From contig PDLQ01000021.1 in assembly GCA_002591745.1 (NCBI GenBank), positions 1 through 64,000 on the forward strand: 64,000 nt of DNA. Direction: 5' to 3'. Positions 17,310-26,800 of the stretch are shown in pieces. The notes under the pieces are model-generated. The model was not told where the DNA came from. It ran no database searches and saw only the letters and a program-made list of their open reading frames with translations. Position 1 is the stretch's first letter; every line of letters begins with the position of its first letter. The translations under genes and the position numbers were made by a program. Source of the DNA: Lewinellaceae bacterium SD302 (GTDB taxonomy: Bacteria > Bacteroidota > Bacteroidia > Chitinophagales > Saprospiraceae).

Positions 17310-17450
17310 ACAGAACCAACCACGCTTCCCGTCAGATCAGCGCAACAGGTATGGTCGTTGCCCGTTGTAAAGGTAGCTTTTACAGCTACTTATGAACGGG
17401 CCGAACCCGCCACGCTTCCCGTAAGATCAGCGCAAAGAGGCGGGTCTTTT
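17310..17450 (+). ncRNA. Two-repeat structured RNA upstream of abiF (antitoxin-like)
   Basis: Two 26-nt repeats, 17320-17345 and 17410-17435, differ at one base and are exactly 90 nt apart. Each sits in a hairpin: an outer stem (ACCA.CC/GG.TGGT for the first; ACCCGCC 17405-17411/GGCGGGT 17439-17445 for the second), an inner stem CGCT/AGCG and the same apical loop TCCCGTNAGATC. Between them a third hairpin GTAAA/TTTAC lies inside GCCCGTT/AACGGGC. The last hairpin is followed by CTTTTAATTT. Promoter, repeats, terminator and then toxin gene is the layout of RNA-antitoxin modules; AbiF-type genes are known to have an associated RNA. Matching to that family is inference. Confidence 0.75.
17405..17450 (+). 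terminator. Terminator at end of abiF RNA
   Basis: The stem ACCCGCC/GGCGGGT encloses the second repeat and is followed by CTTTT. The abiF ATG comes 14 nt later, so read-through would set toxin expression. Confidence 0.6.
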
Positions 17451-17463
17451 AATTTAGGTGGTT

Positions 17464-18363
17464 ATGCGTTATAGTAAACCAGCCATCACCATTAAAGCTC
17501 AGTTGCTGCAACTCAAGTCGCGTGGAATGAGCATCAGCGATCACGCGGAAGCCAGACATTTCTTACGGACCGTAGGTTACTATCGGCTGGCCGGTTATTG
17601 GTGGACGATGCAATCTAACGCCGAAACGCACCGCTTCCGCCGGGGAAGCAGTTTCAAGCGCGTCATTCAACGCTACAATTTTGATCGGGAACTTCGCCTG
17701 ATTGCACTTAATATGATTGAAAGGGTAGAGGTTGGATTGCGGACGCAGATGATCTACCAACTATCTTTGGCCCATCAGCCCCACTGGTTGGAAGACGAAA
17801 CACTGGCCAAAACCAGGGGGAATTGGATCAAGAACCGCAACAGTATAACGGAGGAAGTACGCCGCAGTAAGGAACAATTCATCTTAGAGCACAAGGCAAA
17901 GTACACCGAGGACGAGCGCCTGCCCCCATCCTGGAAAAGCCTGGAGGTCGTTTCCCTTGGAACGCTCTCTAAGGTCTATCGTAATATGAAAGACGATCTA
18001 CCGGAAAAGGCCACCATTGCCACCGGTTTTCAACTCGATGATTACAAAACGTTGAGTAACTGGCTCCACGCAATTGCGCTACTACGTAATGTCTCCGCTC
18101 ACCATTGCCGCTTATTTCAACGCACTATGGAAATCTGGCCGCGTCTGCCGCGTCGATTACCAGGCCCTTGGATGAATACGAGAAATGTAGACACAAAGTC
18201 AGTCTACGCCCACCTATGCTGTCTGCAATATCTTCTGCATACGATCAGTCCGAATAATCGTTTCCCCGACCGACTGGAACAACTTTTTCTTGATTATCCG
18301 CAAGTAAGGCACCGCGAACTCGGTTTTCCCGCCAATTGGCAACAACAGCCGGTTTGGCGATAA
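17464..18363 (+). CDS. Abi_2/AbiF-family HEPN protein (probable RNase toxin)
   Basis: Protein of 299 aa of the abortive-infection Abi_2 family. The N-terminus has the family signature (SKPAITIKAQLLQLKSRGM, then LRTVGYYRLAGYW). The C-terminal half carries the HEPN motif R-x4-H as RNVSAHH, Arg208 to His213, in the expected position for RNA cleavage. The ATG at 17464 is chosen over a GTG six bases upstream. It follows a repeat RNA with its own promoter and terminator, so the pair probably forms a toxin-antitoxin defence unit. It is inserted between sduA and hsdS. AbiF-like HEPN proteins are proposed relatives of Cas13. Confidence 0.88.
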   Translation: MRYSKPAITIKAQLLQLKSRGMSISDHAEARHFLRTVGYYRLAGYWWTMQSNAETHRFRRGSSFKRVIQRYNFDRELRLIALNMIERVEVGLRTQMIYQLSLAHQPHWLEDETLAKTRGNWIKNRNSITEEVRRSKEQFILEHKAKYTEDERLPPSWKSLEVVSLGTLSKVYRNMKDDLPEKATIATGFQLDDYKTLSNWLHAIALLRNVSAHHCRLFQRTMEIWPRLPRRLPGPWMNTRNVDTKSVYAHLCCLQYLLHTISPNNRFPDRLEQLFLDYPQVRHRELGFPANWQQQPVWR

Positions 18364-18377
18364 TTTTTTTATACTAA

Positions 18378-18387
18378 CAAAGTAGCA
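18378..18387 (+). repeat. CAAAGTAGCA dispersed motif, copy 5
   Basis: Context TACTAACAAAGTAGCAGTG, in the 52-bp gap between abiF and hsdS. Confidence 0.8.
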
Positions 18388-18415
18388 GTGCCTACGCCCA
18401 CAACCACCCCAAACC

Positions 18416-19666
18416 ATGAATAAAACAAACATAAAAAAAACCCCCAACGAAAATCGCCCCGGTTACCGGAAAACGAAGTTGGGGTGGCTGCCCGAAGAAT
18501 GGGAGGTGGTGAGATTGGAAAAAATTACTACAATCGGGAACGGTACAACACCCAGTAAAAAAGAAGATAGGTTTTGGCGAAATGGAAGTATTCCATGGTT
18601 GCCAACTGGAAAAGTGAATGATGCTGAGATTTGTGAAGCAGATCAGTTTGTTACTCCTCAAGCAGTAGAGGAAACATCGTTGAGATTACTGCCGAAAGAT
18701 ACAGTGCTTATTGCAATGATCGGTCAAGGTAAAACTAGGGGTAAAGCAGCTATAACTAGAATTGATGCAACTGTAAATCAAAATTTTGCTTTTATAATCG
18801 CTAATAATAAATTGAACTCCAATTACCTATTTTCTAAATTGACATTTGATTATTTAAAGCTAAGGGGAAGTGCAAGAGGCGGTGGACAGGAATCACTAAA
18901 CTGTGGAATTATAAAAAAGTATAAAATCCCCCTCCCCCCTCTCCCCGAACAAACCCGCATCGCTGATCTCCTGAGCAGCTGGGACCGCGCCATCGCCACC
19001 ACCGAAAAACTCCTCGCCGCCCAACGCCTCCGTAAAAAAGGCCTCATGCAACAACTGCTGAGCGGGAAAAAACGACTGCCGGGATTTAGTGGGGAATGGG
19101 AAGAGGTGAGGTTAGGAAATTATTTGATAAAACATAATGAGACTACCACGGAGAATAATCAATATCCTGTTCTGACATCATCAAGGAAAGGGCTTTTTTT
19201 TCAAAAGGATTATTACAAAAAGCAAGTCGCTAGTGAAAACAATATTGGATATAATGTGGTGCCCAGAAACTACTTCACCTATCGGCATATGAGTGACGAC
19301 TTGATCTTTAAATTTAATATAAATGTTTTATGTGACAAAGGTATGGTAAGCACTCTTTACCCTGTTTTTAGAAGCAATGATATTGATCAATATTATTTAT
19401 TGTGTTTGCTAAACGAAGGGGACGCATTTAAAAAGTATGCACTTCAACAAAAGCAAGGCGGTTCTAGAACATATATGTATTTTGGAAAACTAGAGAAACT
19501 TAAAATCAATCTTCCGCCCCTTCCCGAACAAACCGCCATTGCCAAGGTCTTATCCGCCGCGGACGCCGAGATCACCTTGCTGGAAGAAAACCTTGCTACT
19601 TTGCTAGTCCAAAAGAAAGGACTGATGCAACAATTACTGACTGGTGAAAAGCGCTTGCTGAGCTAA
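18416..19666 (+). CDS. hsdS: Type I restriction specificity subunit
   Basis: S subunit, 416 aa, setting the target sequence of the R-M complex. Two TRD/spacer halves are visible: TRD1 (LGWLPEEWEVVRLEKI to IPLPPLPEQTRIADLLS), a coiled spacer ending KKGLMQQLLSG, then TRD2 (GEWEEVRLGNY to INLPPLPEQTAIAKVLS) and the second spacer ending KKGLMQQLLTG. The TRD coding parts are clearly A+T-rich compared with the G+C-rich spacer parts, as expected for exchanged recognition domains. A CAAAGTAGCA motif lies in the second spacer. It is 24 bp upstream of hsdR. Confidence 0.93.
   Translation: MNKTNIKKTPNENRPGYRKTKLGWLPEEWEVVRLEKITTIGNGTTPSKKEDRFWRNGSIPWLPTGKVNDAEICEADQFVTPQAVEETSLRLLPKDTVLIAMIGQGKTRGKAAITRIDATVNQNFAFIIANNKLNSNYLFSKLTFDYLKLRGSARGGGQESLNCGIIKKYKIPLPPLPEQTRIADLLSSWDRAIATTEKLLAAQRLRKKGLMQQLLSGKKRLPGFSGEWEEVRLGNYLIKHNETTTENNQYPVLTSSRKGLFFQKDYYKKQVASENNIGYNVVPRNYFTYRHMSDDLIFKFNINVLCDKGMVSTLYPVFRSNDIDQYYLLCLLNEGDAFKKYALQQKQGGSRTYMYFGKLEKLKINLPPLPEQTAIAKVLSAADAEITLLEENLATLLVQKKGLMQQLLTGEKRLLS
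19594..19603 (-). repeat. CAAAGTAGCA dispersed motif, copy 6
   Basis: Context GACTAGCAAAGTAGCAAGG, in the C-terminal spacer of hsdS (read LATLLV). Confidence 0.8.
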
Positions 19667-19690
19667 CGACCAGATAATAAAAGTCAAACG

Positions 19691-22600
19691 ATGAAACACC
19701 TGCCCTCCTTTCGCGAAGACCACGTTTCCCAGGTGCCGGCCCTACAATTGCTGATCAATCTGGGCTACGAGTACGTGCCCCCACGGGAAGCCGAACGTCT
19801 GCGGGGCGGGCGTAAATCTAACGTGCTGTTCGAATCCGTGTTGCGGGAGCGGCTGGGGGAGATCAACGACATCACCCGGCGGGGAACGACCCATAAATTT
19901 TCGGAGGCCAACGTCAGCGCGGCGATACTGGCGGTGCGTCACCTGCCCTTGCAGGACGGCCTGATCAACGCCAACGCGGCCCTTTACGACCTGCTGACCC
20001 TGGGCAAGAGTTTCGAGGAGCGGATCGAGGGCGACCTGAAAAGCCACTCTATCCACTTTATCGACTGGGAGCGGCCGGAGAACAACCGTTACCAGGTGAC
20101 CGAGGAGTTGCCGGTGACCCGCAACGGGCGTTCGGATACCTACCGGCCCGACATCGTTTGCTACGTCAATGGTATTCCACTGGTCGTTATCGAGTGCAAA
20201 TCGCCCGCCCTGAGCGGGAACAAAAGTCCGGTGGAGCTGGGGATCGAGCAGCATATCCGTAATTTCAAGCGGGACGGCATTCGTGACCTTTACGTGTACA
20301 GTGGTTTACTGCTCAGTCTGGCCACCAACGCAGCCCGCTACGCTACGACGGGAACGAGCAAAGAATTTTGGTCGGTCTGGAAAGAGCGGCACGGCAACGA
20401 TGCTTTCGAGGCCCGCTACCTGAACCGGCTATCGGCGATCAAGAACCGCCCGCTAGCCAAAGCTACCAAGGATGAGTTGTTCAGTGAGCGCACCTATGGC
20501 TTTCACTACGCCCGCCGCTACTTCGATGGACTGGAAACGGAAAAGCGATTGATTACGGTTCAAGACCAGCTGCTGTACGACATCTGCCGACCCGAGCGAC
20601 TGCTGGATCTGGTACGGAATTTTACGGTTTACGACGCGGGGGTCAAAAAAGTAGCCCGCTACCAACAGTATTTCGGGGTGCGGGCGGCACTGGAGCGTAT
20701 CCGCCAATTGAAGCCGGATGGAAGCCGGCCCGGCGGCGTGATCTGGCATACCCAGGGTAGTGGTAAATCACTAACAATGGTAATGCTGGCGCAATTACTG
20801 GCTAATTTGCCGGTGGAGGAACTGGCCAGAGCGCAAACGGGATTACGGAAGGGAGAATTACCCGCCCCGGCGAGGATCATCCTGGTGACGGATCGGGTGG
20901 ACCTGGACGATCAGTTGTTCAAGACCTTCAAAAAGTGCCAGCAGGAAGTTGTACGGGCACGTACCGGAACCCACCTGTCTGAACTGCTGATGGACGACGG
21001 AGACGAAATCATCACCACCGTGATCAACAAATTCGAGGCGGCGGTGAGGCAAACCAAAACACCTTTTGATTCCCCCAATATTTTCGTGCTGATCGATGAG
21101 GGGCACCGCACCCAGTACGGAAGTTTCAACGTGAGTATGGAACGGGTTTTTCCCAAAGCCAGTTTCCTGGCGTTCACCGGGACGCCACTGATGAAAAAAG
21201 AGAAGAATACGGCGTTTAAATTCGGGGGCTACATCGGCTTGCCTTACAAGGTTAATGACGCAGTAGAAGACGGGGCGGTGGTTCCTTTGTTGTACGAAGG
21301 TCGTCACAACAGAATTGACCTGAACGAGGAGCCGATTAATCGCTATTTCGATCGGATTTCGGAGCCGCTGAGTGCGTACGGGCGTAATCAACTCAAGAAA
21401 AAATTCAGTACGGTAGCTCACCTGAACCGGGCCAAACAAGTGGTGTACGCCCGGGCCTGGGACATTAGCGAGCATTACCGCGATTTCTTTCAGACTAAGG
21501 GAGATAAATACAAACCCAAGGCGCAATTAGTAGCGCCCAGAATAGCGACGGCACTGCTGTATAAAAAGTACCTGGACGAAATCGGCATGGTAACCAGCGA
21601 AGTCATCGTTACCCGCGGTGATCAAAGAGAAGGGCACGAAGACGGCTTTCGGGAAGATAATGAGGAAAAAGCCTACGAGGATGAATACTTCGCCGCGATG
21701 CACGACAAATACGGCGATCAAAAACAATTTGAGGATAGTGTTATCAGTCAGTTCAAAAAGCAGGAGCATCCTGAGATATTGATTGTTGTCGCTAAACTAT
21801 TAACCGGCTTCGATGCGCCGGCAAACACGGTCTTATACTTGTGCCGCTCGTTAAAAGAGCATACGCTGTTGCAAGCTATCGCCAGGGTCAACCGGGTTTA
21901 TCCGGGTAAAGACTACGGATACATTATCGATTATTACGGCGTACTGGAGGATCTAAGCAGCGCGCTGGAGACCTATACGAGCCTAGATGAATTTGACGCC
22001 GAGGATCTGGATGGCGCACTAACAAATATCAAGGTAGAAGTGGTGAAACTACCCCAGGCACACGCCGAGGTGTGGGATATTTTCAAGACGATAAGGGAGC
22101 GAAAAGTAGAGCCTACGGTCTACGAAGAGTTTCTGGAGCCGAAAGACCGGAGAGATATCTTTTATGAAAAACTGACTGCATTTGCGAAGTTGCTCAAGAT
22201 GGCCTTGTCGACGGTAGATTTTGTTGAACAAACATCTGCTACAAAAATAGACGACTACAAAAAGGACTTGAAATTTTTCCTGCAACTCAGGGTAGACGTC
22301 AAACGACGCTATAACGACGAATTGAGCTACCGTGAGTATGAACCGAAAATTCAGAAATTGGTGGATAGTCACATTACTACGGTCGGTGAGACGCTAAAGG
22401 TTACGGAACTCGTAGATCTTTTTGATCCGAAACAGCGGGAGGAAGAATTAGCCAAGATCAGTAGTGTAGCCGCTCAGGCAGACCACATTGCCAGCCGCAC
22501 GACCAAGGCTATCAATGTGAAAATGGACGAAGACCCCATCTACTACAAGAAACTGGCCGAATTGATCCGGGATACGATTGCGGCTTATCACCAACGGCGA

Positions 22601-22996
22601 ATTGACGAAGCTGAATATCTGAAACGGATCAAAGAGCAAGAAGATCGGTTCTTTAACGGCCGGTCAGATGAGGCTCCGGAAGCTCTAAAGGGGCGGGAAG
22701 CAGCACTTACATTTTACGATTTTAGCCGTGATTCGTTTACGGATGAGGCGCTGTTGAAAAATGATTTTCACGTTGAGGTAGCACTGGCGATCGAAGACGT
22801 TATGCTAAGGAATATTTACCTGAACGGACAAAAGATCGTTGACTGGGTTAACAATACGGATATCGCCAATCGCATCCAGTTACAAGTTGGTGACCGCATC
22901 TATGATTTGCTGGACAAGTATAAACAGCCAATAAACTGGGAGGCCATAAAAATTATCGAATCCGGTTGCCTAAAAGTGGCTTTTAATAAGTACTAA
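19691..22996 (+). CDS. hsdR: Type I restriction endonuclease, R subunit
   Basis: ATP-dependent translocase/nuclease, 1101 aa. The N-terminal PD-(D/E)xK nuclease has Asp in YRPDIVCYVNG and ExK in VVIECKSP. The SF2 motor has Walker A QGSGKS near residue 356, Walker B as DEGH at 469-472, FTGTPL (motif III) and QAIARVNR (motif VI). A long helical C-terminus binds the methylase core. It is complete. Its TAA overlaps the ATG of the DUF45 gene by one base (TAATG), which suggests translational coupling. Confidence 0.96.
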   Translation: MKHLPSFREDHVSQVPALQLLINLGYEYVPPREAERLRGGRKSNVLFESVLRERLGEINDITRRGTTHKFSEANVSAAILAVRHLPLQDGLINANAALYDLLTLGKSFEERIEGDLKSHSIHFIDWERPENNRYQVTEELPVTRNGRSDTYRPDIVCYVNGIPLVVIECKSPALSGNKSPVELGIEQHIRNFKRDGIRDLYVYSGLLLSLATNAARYATTGTSKEFWSVWKERHGNDAFEARYLNRLSAIKNRPLAKATKDELFSERTYGFHYARRYFDGLETEKRLITVQDQLLYDICRPERLLDLVRNFTVYDAGVKKVARYQQYFGVRAALERIRQLKPDGSRPGGVIWHTQGSGKSLTMVMLAQLLANLPVEELARAQTGLRKGELPAPARIILVTDRVDLDDQLFKTFKKCQQEVVRARTGTHLSELLMDDGDEIITTVINKFEAAVRQTKTPFDSPNIFVLIDEGHRTQYGSFNVSMERVFPKASFLAFTGTPLMKKEKNTAFKFGGYIGLPYKVNDAVEDGAVVPLLYEGRHNRIDLNEEPINRYFDRISEPLSAYGRNQLKKKFSTVAHLNRAKQVVYARAWDISEHYRDFFQTKGDKYKPKAQLVAPRIATALLYKKYLDEIGMVTSEVIVTRGDQREGHEDGFREDNEEKAYEDEYFAAMHDKYGDQKQFEDSVISQFKKQEHPEILIVVAKLLTGFDAPANTVLYLCRSLKEHTLLQAIARVNRVYPGKDYGYIIDYYGVLEDLSSALETYTSLDEFDAEDLDGALTNIKVEVVKLPQAHAEVWDIFKTIRERKVEPTVYEEFLEPKDRRDIFYEKLTAFAKLLKMALSTVDFVEQTSATKIDDYKKDLKFFLQLRVDVKRRYNDELSYREYEPKIQKLVDSHITTVGETLKVTELVDLFDPKQREEELAKISSVAAQADHIASRTTKAINVKMDEDPIYYKKLAELIRDTIAAYHQRRIDEAEYLKRIKEQEDRFFNGRSDEAPEALKGREAALTFYDFSRDSFTDEALLKNDFHVEVALAIEDVMLRNIYLNGQKIVDWVNNTDIANRIQLQVGDRIYDLLDKYKQPINWEAIKIIESGCLKVAFNKY

Positions 22997-23715
22997 TGGT
23001 AAATAAGCAATTGGTTTATGGCACCCAAGTTATTGACTACAGCTTGGCCTACGCAGAGCGTAAAACAATGCGGATCAGGGTAGATCCAGAAGGTGATGTT
23101 AGTGTGGTAGCACCAATCGGATCGACAGAGGAAATTATAGAAGAAAGGTTATTAAAAAAGGCTAGTTGGATTCGTCGACAACGTGATTTCTTTTTGTCAT
23201 TTCAGCCGCGGCGTTCCGCTCGCAAATACGTATCCGGAGAAAGCCACTTTTATCTTGGAAAACGCTATCGGCTGCGTTTAGTAAGTGTTGACGCAGTTGA
23301 AAATGAATTCGTAAAACTAATTGCCGGACAACTCGTGATACAAACGCAGGATGTAGAAAACAAGGAGCAAATAAAATCACTCCTTTACGATTGGTACAAC
23401 GATAAAGCAGCATTACACTTTTCTAGCTTACTGGATTCGCAGTTAGTATTCATCAAGCCATATTACGAAGGAGAGATTAAACTCGACTGGAAACAACTGG
23501 AGAAGCACTGGGGTATATGCCGGAAAAATGGCCGGATGACACTTAATTTGGAACTTATTAAAGTTCCTAAGCATTGCATCCGATATGTCATTATTCATGA
23601 ACTGTGTCATCTAAAATACTTTAATCATAGTCACAAATTTTGGACATTACTGACTCGAATATTACCGAACTGGAAGAATACAAAAGAGGAGTTAGAATAT
23701 TTTTTGGATAGATAG
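22996..23715 (+). CDS. YgjP-like (DUF45) zinc metallopeptidase
   Basis: Protein of 239 aa of the DUF45/YgjP family, M48-like. It has the zinc motif HELCH at 201-205 followed by HSHKFW with the third ligand region, and an N-terminal beta-rich part (YAERKTMRIRVDPEGDVSVVAP). It is fused to the hsdR stop by a one-base overlap, a frequent arrangement for DUF45 proteins with type I R-M loci. A role in proteolytic control of the R-M complex is possible but unproven. It is the last gene of the island. Confidence 0.88.
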   Translation: MVNKQLVYGTQVIDYSLAYAERKTMRIRVDPEGDVSVVAPIGSTEEIIEERLLKKASWIRRQRDFFLSFQPRRSARKYVSGESHFYLGKRYRLRLVSVDAVENEFVKLIAGQLVIQTQDVENKEQIKSLLYDWYNDKAALHFSSLLDSQLVFIKPYYEGEIKLDWKQLEKHWGICRKNGRMTLNLELIKVPKHCIRYVIIHELCHLKYFNHSHKFWTLLTRILPNWKNTKEELEYFLDR

Positions 23716-23898
23716 ATTATTTCCTTCATGAGGACTACACCTGTAGAAATCATGTCTACTTACTCCTAAATGGCCTAACAAATCTCATCAAGAATAGCAG
23801 GTATTTATACCCGTTTTGGGGCGGTAAACGAAACCGCCGGACAACCAATTCAGCGCGGCTCCTTATTTTGTTCATACTGATTAGAAAAACACCGCGGT

Positions 23899-26800
23899 AT
23901 GAAATTCCCAGTTACGCCCGTTTTAACCCGATTATCGGGTGTTGTTTTATTGCTATTAGCCAGCCTTGCGACCCCGTCCGACTTCCTGTCAGGCCGGGCA
24001 GGTTTGTTAGCCCAAAGATCGATCTACGATGACGTGCAGCTGCTGCGGCAGATCGAATCCACGCCCAACCCTACGGTTACCTTCAAATTTCAGCAGCCTG
24101 ATAGTATCACGCTTGATGCCAGAATTATGACGACCAGAGCGGATTTACCCATTGACAAAAAGGAACCGATCCCCCTGGTTTATCAAGGTTATCTGAGTCT
24201 GTATTTTGAGAACGTGAGTTGGGGAGATTCAATCATTTTTACCTTTCCCGACACAACTCTTCGGTTAGCCTATCCTGCGGGTATTGACACGAGCGATATG
24301 GACATCAGTGAGCTGGAAGAAGATGGAATGGGGTGGTACTTCAACCTGGGGCTATTAGAAGATGAGATCAGGGTTTCCGGATCCGATGAGGATTTATACG
24401 AGCATTCCTTCGAAAGTGTAGAACGAAAAGTTGAGCAGGCCGAGATAGCGCTGTTTGGAACGGAAATAGTGAGGCGTTTACGCAGTCGACAGTATCAGCT
24501 CAAGGAAGATGAAGTAGAAAGGCCACTGCGCAGCAACCCCTTCCTGAGCCCGATCGTGTACGGCAATCGCAGCCGTAAGCAGGTAGACTATTATGCCCCC
24601 GTATGGAATGCCGCCGATGCACCGAAGACGTTTTTAGACGATTACTACCAAACTTATCCCTATCAGCGGTTTATCGACGGAGATTCCCTGCTGGATTTCC
24701 GCCGTAATCTGGCCCTCACCACCACGAGCAGCAGCTACCGCAACCAGATCGTAACCGCCCAAAATGAACTACAGGCCGCGAGTGCAACCGTAGACGCTAA
24801 CCGCAAAAAGAGTGGAGGGTTTAGCGCGCAAGCCGTAGCCGTAGGCTTATCGGATTTTATCGCCGAACGGGCCCAGGAAGAACTCAATCTCACTTTTTTT
24901 CACCGTTTTAAAGAAAACCTGGCCAAGGAAAGCGAACTGACCGTACTGTTTCCAGCTACCCGCGATTTGATGTTCAAATTCGAAATATCAAATTATAAGA
25001 CCTTTTTGAATTTTGCCCGGGAGACCTTTCAAAACGATCTGGACAACCTGAGCCTTAATATTCCCGGGATTCTGGACCTCAAAAAATACCAGAAGCTCAA
25101 AGACGATCCCAACGTTTTCAACCTTTCCCTGATCTATAATGTGGCGGACCTGGCTTACCGGAATGTGGAAGTGGAAAATATTCTGCTCTCCTCCCTCCAG
25201 CAATTACAACAGCGGCGCGACTTCCTCAATCAGAGTATCAATTTAGCTATTACGGATTCCATTCTTAAAGCCGAAACGCTGGAGGCCAGCCCGTTGGCGG
25301 ACTATCGCCAAAACTTGACTCGTTACCTAAGTGATGTGCAGGAAGCCAGCCAGTATATGCTGGATGTTACCGGGCGACTAGGGGAGCGATTTGAAAAAGA
25401 ACTGGAAGAGTGGGATCAACGTGATCGGGGAAACTGGTCTGTTGCTAGGATAGACGTTAGCAGGAAAATGAACCTTAATGAATTTCAGCCCAGGAACACT
25501 TCCTATGAACTCAAACAGTCGATGGTAGAAATGAATGTGTATCCGCCCATCGGTCAAGTTGTGAATTTGGATGTGGATACAGACAGTACCGTCATAGATT
25601 TTACCAAAAACTACCTGGAGGCCAAGTTGGCAGGACGCGACTACCACCTCTTTCGCCTGGACCGGGACCAACCCGAGGATTTTGAAAACTATTACCTTCA
25701 GGAACCGATCCCGGCCGAAGAAAACATCCTGGTCGGGCTAGACGCTAGTCGCGAACTACTGGACCAGGCTTACGATAACAAATTTGAGCGCTCGCTGCAA
25801 CTCATCAATAAGGGGCTGGACGATTATCAGGTGCTAAAAACCGAAAACCAGCGGGTGGGGGGGCTCACATCACAGATCGTATTCGAGCGGGCCGAAAATG
25901 CTTTTAAGCGCTTGTTCAACTTTCAGGATTTAATACAGCAAGAAGTCACCTTCTGGAAGGAAGTAAGCGCGCAAGACGAGCAAAACCATTACATTGGAGG
26001 GCTCGTTTTCTTAAGAAATCAGTTCGACAATCGATTCTATGAACTTGACCCTAGCCTGTTAAGTGGATACCGCGAGGTGACGGCAAGCCACGAAACCTAT
26101 CCCAAAGAAAGCGTTGAGTACCGAGAGTTTAACCTGTATGCGTTGGATAGTGCCAAGTTGGCGGCGGCTAATCAAAGGATACTGAGTATGAACGATGTCA
26201 TAGACGAGTACTTCGAGAAGTTCCGTAACCAGCAGAAAAGGGTAGCCACTGCTTTTTCACCCCGTTTCAACGAGTTGGCTCCGCCATATTCGGGCTTTGG
26301 TGCTCAAGACAGTAGCAGCAGTACTCCAATTCAAATGCCGATTGGGGAGCAGTACGCGAAATTGCAGTATGAACTACAACCCATAGTCTATGACGCAGGG
26401 CTTAGCCTCACCGTTTCGGATATGGATGAGGCATTTCTGGAAGATGAGGAGATGAATGATTTTAGAGATATTGAGCTACAAGGTGCCATATATCGCACCC
26501 AAAAGTTGCATCGGCAGCGAGATAGCTTACAACAGCAGTTGGCTAAGTTGGAAAAAACCTACGCTGGAAAACTGGTAGACGCCAGGCAAAATGCAGCCGA
26601 TATGTCCACTATATTTTCGATGGCCAGTCAACTGACCTTCGCCCTGCGCACCTACGATAAAGAAGAAGATAAACTCTATTACCAGGATACCCAACGGGTA
26701 GAAATCGTCCGGGAATTGCCCGGCGGACAAATGACCAAAGATTCTCTCCTGATCGACACGCTTGCGGTACCGGGCACCGATGACGAAAGTAAATCCCGCT

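Noticed and set aside
17320-17435. Possible mini CRISPR array
   Set aside because: Only two repeats, 64-nt spacer that folds on itself, and no cas gene; the hairpins and terminator fit an antitoxin-like RNA better.
17274-17474. 66-codon open frame with repeated TLPVRSAQ
   Set aside because: The repetition comes from the two hairpin repeats of the AbiF RNA; the frame crosses the terminator and does not look like a protein.
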